From positions 16,554,001 through 16,618,000 of the forward strand of contig JAMPIQ010000001.1 of the NCBI GenBank assembly GCA_024699855.1: a stretch of DNA of 64,000 bases. Direction: 5' to 3'. The stretch's first letter is position 1, and the number at the start of each line of letters is the position of its first letter. Below the pieces are notes generated by a model. That model saw only the letters and a list, made by a program, of their open reading frames with translations. It was not told where the DNA came from and did no database searches. Positions 61,230 to 64,000 of the stretch are shown one piece after another. Made by a program: the position numbers and the translations under genes. The stretch is from Aphelenchoides besseyi. Lineage: Eukaryota; Nematoda; Chromadorea; Rhabditida; Aphelenchoididae.

Positions 61230-63144
61230 CTAAGAGTTTTTGATTCGTTCGAATCCCTCGTGAACTTTCTGTCTCAGATTCTCTTCGCCCAAAACGAAAT
61301 CGGTGGCCAAACGTACGAAGCCGTCGTGAATAGTTAGTTTGGGGTCGATGAAGGTAATCGAGTCTTTGAGCGGATATGGAAGTCCCTGTTTCAGACCACG
61401 AGATAGTTGAGGTCCAAGAAAAGTTTTAGCTAATGGGGCCAATTGTTCGATCGATTCGGCTGAGATGCCACCAATTGCGCTGCGATGAAGTCGGACGTTC
61501 AGTTTTCGCAGTTTCAAGTCTCCACTAAATTTGCCGTCGTCGGCGTTCAATTTGATGTCAGCAAGACCGTCGGCTGAAGAAACGAGAATCTGTCGGTCTT
61601 GGCCGCGATCATCGACGTATGTTAGAATACGTGCTATAAATTGGTTATCGAAATGGTTCTAAACAACTCACTTCTAATGTCCATTGATGCGTATTCATCG
61701 ACAAACTTCACTTCCGGAATACCATGACTGAGCAACGCAAATTTGGTCGTAGTGTTCGGGAAGTGCTCTTCGATGTTGGGAATCAACTTTCCAACGCAGA
61801 TGGACGACAAAAACTCATGATCAGCCCCACCAGCGGAAACGGGCGTCGAATCGGAACAAGAAGTTCGCACAAAACCACGATACATACTGGGCAACGTGCT
61901 CTGTTCAATCTGAAACAAAGATCGATTACTGAAACTAAACAATAAAATCAGACCTTAATCATAAGACGATCGGACTCATAAGCGTGATAGAGTAATGAAT
62001 TCAAAGTGTATTCCGAACCATACAAATACAGCATTCGATCTGAGTCGTGATCCACAGGAATCGGTCGAGGGAAGAATGGAGCCGAACCGATGGTGTGATT
62101 GTATTTCAATTCGCCTGAAAGTTGAAAACAGGAAATGAGATAGTAAGAAATAACTGACCACTTTGTTGAGTTTCAAAATACTCGTTCGTGACAACTGGAT
62201 CCGCAATTTGATGACCATCAATGTACAAACCGGCAGTAAAACGGCGAATGAAACTGTAAAGAATGATTGGGTTAGTAAGTTGAGATCTACAGCTAACTTT
62301 TCGATTACTCCGTCATTGTTGAAGTTTTTGAAATGTTCGGTTAATTGGGCTCGATTTAGTCGTTGAAACAAAGCCGGAGAGTTTTGTTCGATTATGTTCG
62401 TGAGACCTTGACAGAAGATACCCGGAATACGTTGGCGAATTAGATCATTGATTTGAATTTCAAAGGCCTTTACGAGGGTGCTCAGAGGTCCTTCGGGCGA
62501 CAGAACGAAGTTACTTTGCTGAATTAAAGTTGTGCAATTGATTACATTGACGGCCATCGTTCCATCAGGAGTCACACGGAAAGATGTAGTTAACGACACA
62601 CTCATTCCGCTAAGCTGCGCATTCATTTGACCGGGCACCGAAAATAGTCCCGAATCCGAAACGCCAAGAAACCGTCCGGCCAACGAAATTGCCATGTTCT
62701 CGATGGCAAATGTGATGAACGAAGGAGCAGCGAACTCGATCTTCGAATGACTGGGCGGTTGATAACCCAAAGTTCGAATGTCATTGACGTAGATCCAACC
62801 ACTCAGTCCCGGTTGTTGGAAGAAGTGCTGAAGTTTAAGAATTTTACAAAAACCATATTTAAAAAATTTGAAAGTGAATCAGCGAATTACCTGAACTCTA
62901 AATCCCTGCAGATTAGCGAGCTGCTCGGACAGGAGTTTAACACCAACTTCTTTCACATGATCAGCACCTTTACGTGTCAATCGGAGCTTAACTCCCGGAT
63001 TGCCTAAACAAGCAAACTAATGAAGATGCTTTGACAATTCTTACCGGCATGTGGAAACCAGTTGGTATTGTGAACGAGAACAACACGAGAGAAAGTGAAA
63101 GCGATTTGAATAAGAAGCAAACTCAAGGCGAAGAGTTGTGCCAT
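61230..63144 (-). CDS. BPI/LBP/CETP-family lipid-binding protein
   Basis: Secreted tubular lipid-binding protein of the BPI superfamily, which binds LPS or other lipids. ATG 63144 gives a signal peptide (MAQLFALSLLLIQIAFTFSR). Intron junctions lead to NPGVKLRLTRKGADHVKEVG and VKLLSEQLANLQGFRVQ, the typical BPI start (NPG...RLT-KGL-Y). Next are KIEFAAPSFITFAIENMAIS, PGQMNAQLSGMSVSLTTSFR with VTPDGTMAVNVINC, and LVKAFEIQINDLIRQRIPGI with FCQGLTNIIEQ. Then come the C-terminal barrel with ATDFVLGEENLRQ and DIKLNADDGKFSGDLKLRKL, and QLSRGLKQGLPYPLKDSITF. The two cysteines of the N-terminal barrel (VINC, IFC) are at the conserved positions. Stop 61230. Nine or so exons. C. elegans has several such proteins, so the exact orthologue is open. 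Confidence 0.85.
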
Positions 63145-64000
63145 GAAGATCGTTAGCGATGAATGGATTGCGCAATAAAAAGTAAACAAACTGAACGGGC
63201 GAAGACTGGGAAAGAGAGAAATGAGTAACAAAGAAGGGAGGAGAATAGAAAGTTTTTACAACGTGAAATAAAAAACGAGATCGATCGTTACATCGCCGCC
63301 AAATGACCAACGGTCAAGAAGGCGGTTGCTTGAATTCGCGGGATGTCACGCCGCTTTCATCCCATCGGTTTGTTCGCTGTCTCGTTGTCGACAGGCTTCG
63401 TGTGGTCGTTGATGAGCAAAGTAGAGACGTCGGAAAAACGCTTCGACTTACGGAATTGTTTTTTGCTCGTGAACTCAACGATCATCATGGAATTTGTTTA
63501 TAAACCCAAAAGACAAACAGACAAACTTTTGGGATCTACTTGATTCGAACTTGCGATATTGGCGTTCTTTCAATCCAATTACGAGTTATGAAATGCACCA
63601 GTTAATCTCAATTAATCATCACGCCAACCGACTCTCGAGAGAGAAATGAAGAAGCAGAAGAGCGCAACTAATTCGATTTGTGTTCGTGAGCGAAATCACG
63701 CAATTTGCCGTCGATTCGAGCTAACTACTCGACTGGTTAATAATTTACTAACGAAAGTATTTACAAAACAAATGGACTGTATTGCATTGGAATGCTAATT
63801 CAACATACAATCACGGAACAGAGTCGGGCTTTTGAAGTTAGTCCTCAAAAGATTTCGCTCATGGTTAGAGGCTCTTGAATCCTTCAAATCGTGTTCTACG
63901 TTTTCAGCTGACGAACTTACTATAATGCTTGTCATTGTCCTATCTTATAGAGGATGTTTCGATATTGACTAGCAGTTAAATTGCTGTATACCGAGATTGA
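63145..64000. other. Window end, no recognised gene
   Basis: Upstream region of the BPI-like gene and beyond. No exon, tRNA or repeat was identified, except that 63739-63771 matches 18212-18244 at 31 of 33 bases. Confidence 0.4.

Noticed and set aside
63500..63620. tRNA-like TTCGAA segment near the window end
   Set aside because: The flanks do not pair as a T arm and no cloverleaf can be drawn on either strand.

Overview
The window is nuclear DNA of a nematode. Introns are mostly 35-50 bases with GT-AG ends. The gene content is nematode-like: a FAT-2-type desaturase, MATH-BTB genes, an EB-module secreted protein, a serpentine receptor and a UDP-galactopyranose mutase. It also carries two spliced-leader RNA genes whose leaders are close variants of SL1, and two gene clusters spaced like nematode operons. 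The genus cannot be named from this sequence. All exon boundaries were worked out by eye.

Layout. 1-8.4 kb: 5' part of the glycolipid flippase gene RFT1 (minus strand), divergent from a full ABCC/MRP transporter. 8.4-14 kb: a secreted chitin-binding Asn/Gln-rich protein, then fat-2 on the minus strand. 14-18.6 kb: a long empty stretch, a damaged MATH-MATH-BTB gene and tRNA-Gly(GCC). 18.8-25.4 kb: an EB-module protein with triplicated exons, a single-pass membrane protein, the head-to-head SL RNA pair, and a charged secreted protein. 25.7-32 kb: a TolB-like propeller protein, UDP-galactopyranose mutase and PXMP4. 32-34.8 kb: a tRNA-derived inverted-dimer repeat and decayed coding relics. 34.8-47.3 kb is the housekeeping core: a BED zinc finger gene, TAB1/TAP-1, G6PD, the ARPC3-RBM19-PFDN4 cluster, the MRPL55-DPM1 pair and a Flower homologue. 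47.9-56 kb is accessory: an unknown propeller-like protein, a MATH pseudogene, a small membrane protein, a chemoreceptor-like protein and a His-rich cysteine-module proprotein. 57-63.2 kb: SENP8, an unknown gene whose large intron holds a bacterial-type xylulokinase on the other strand, and a BPI/LBP-like lipid-binding protein.

How the parts relate. RFT1 and DPM1 both serve dolichol-linked glycosylation. UDP-galactopyranose mutase makes surface-glycan precursor, and the secreted chitin-binding and EB proteins may belong to the same cuticle or surface biology. G6PD and the xylulokinase both feed the pentose phosphate pathway. The SL RNA genes fit with 3' splice sites found just upstream of the ATGs of RBM19, PFDN4 and DPM1.

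The strongest leads are the SL RNA pair with non-canonical leaders, the nested bacterial-type xylulokinase, the SINE-like palindrome, and the two MATH-BTB copies in different states of decay. Several genes show single-base frame breaks. These could be pseudogenization or assembly indels, and raw reads would decide.
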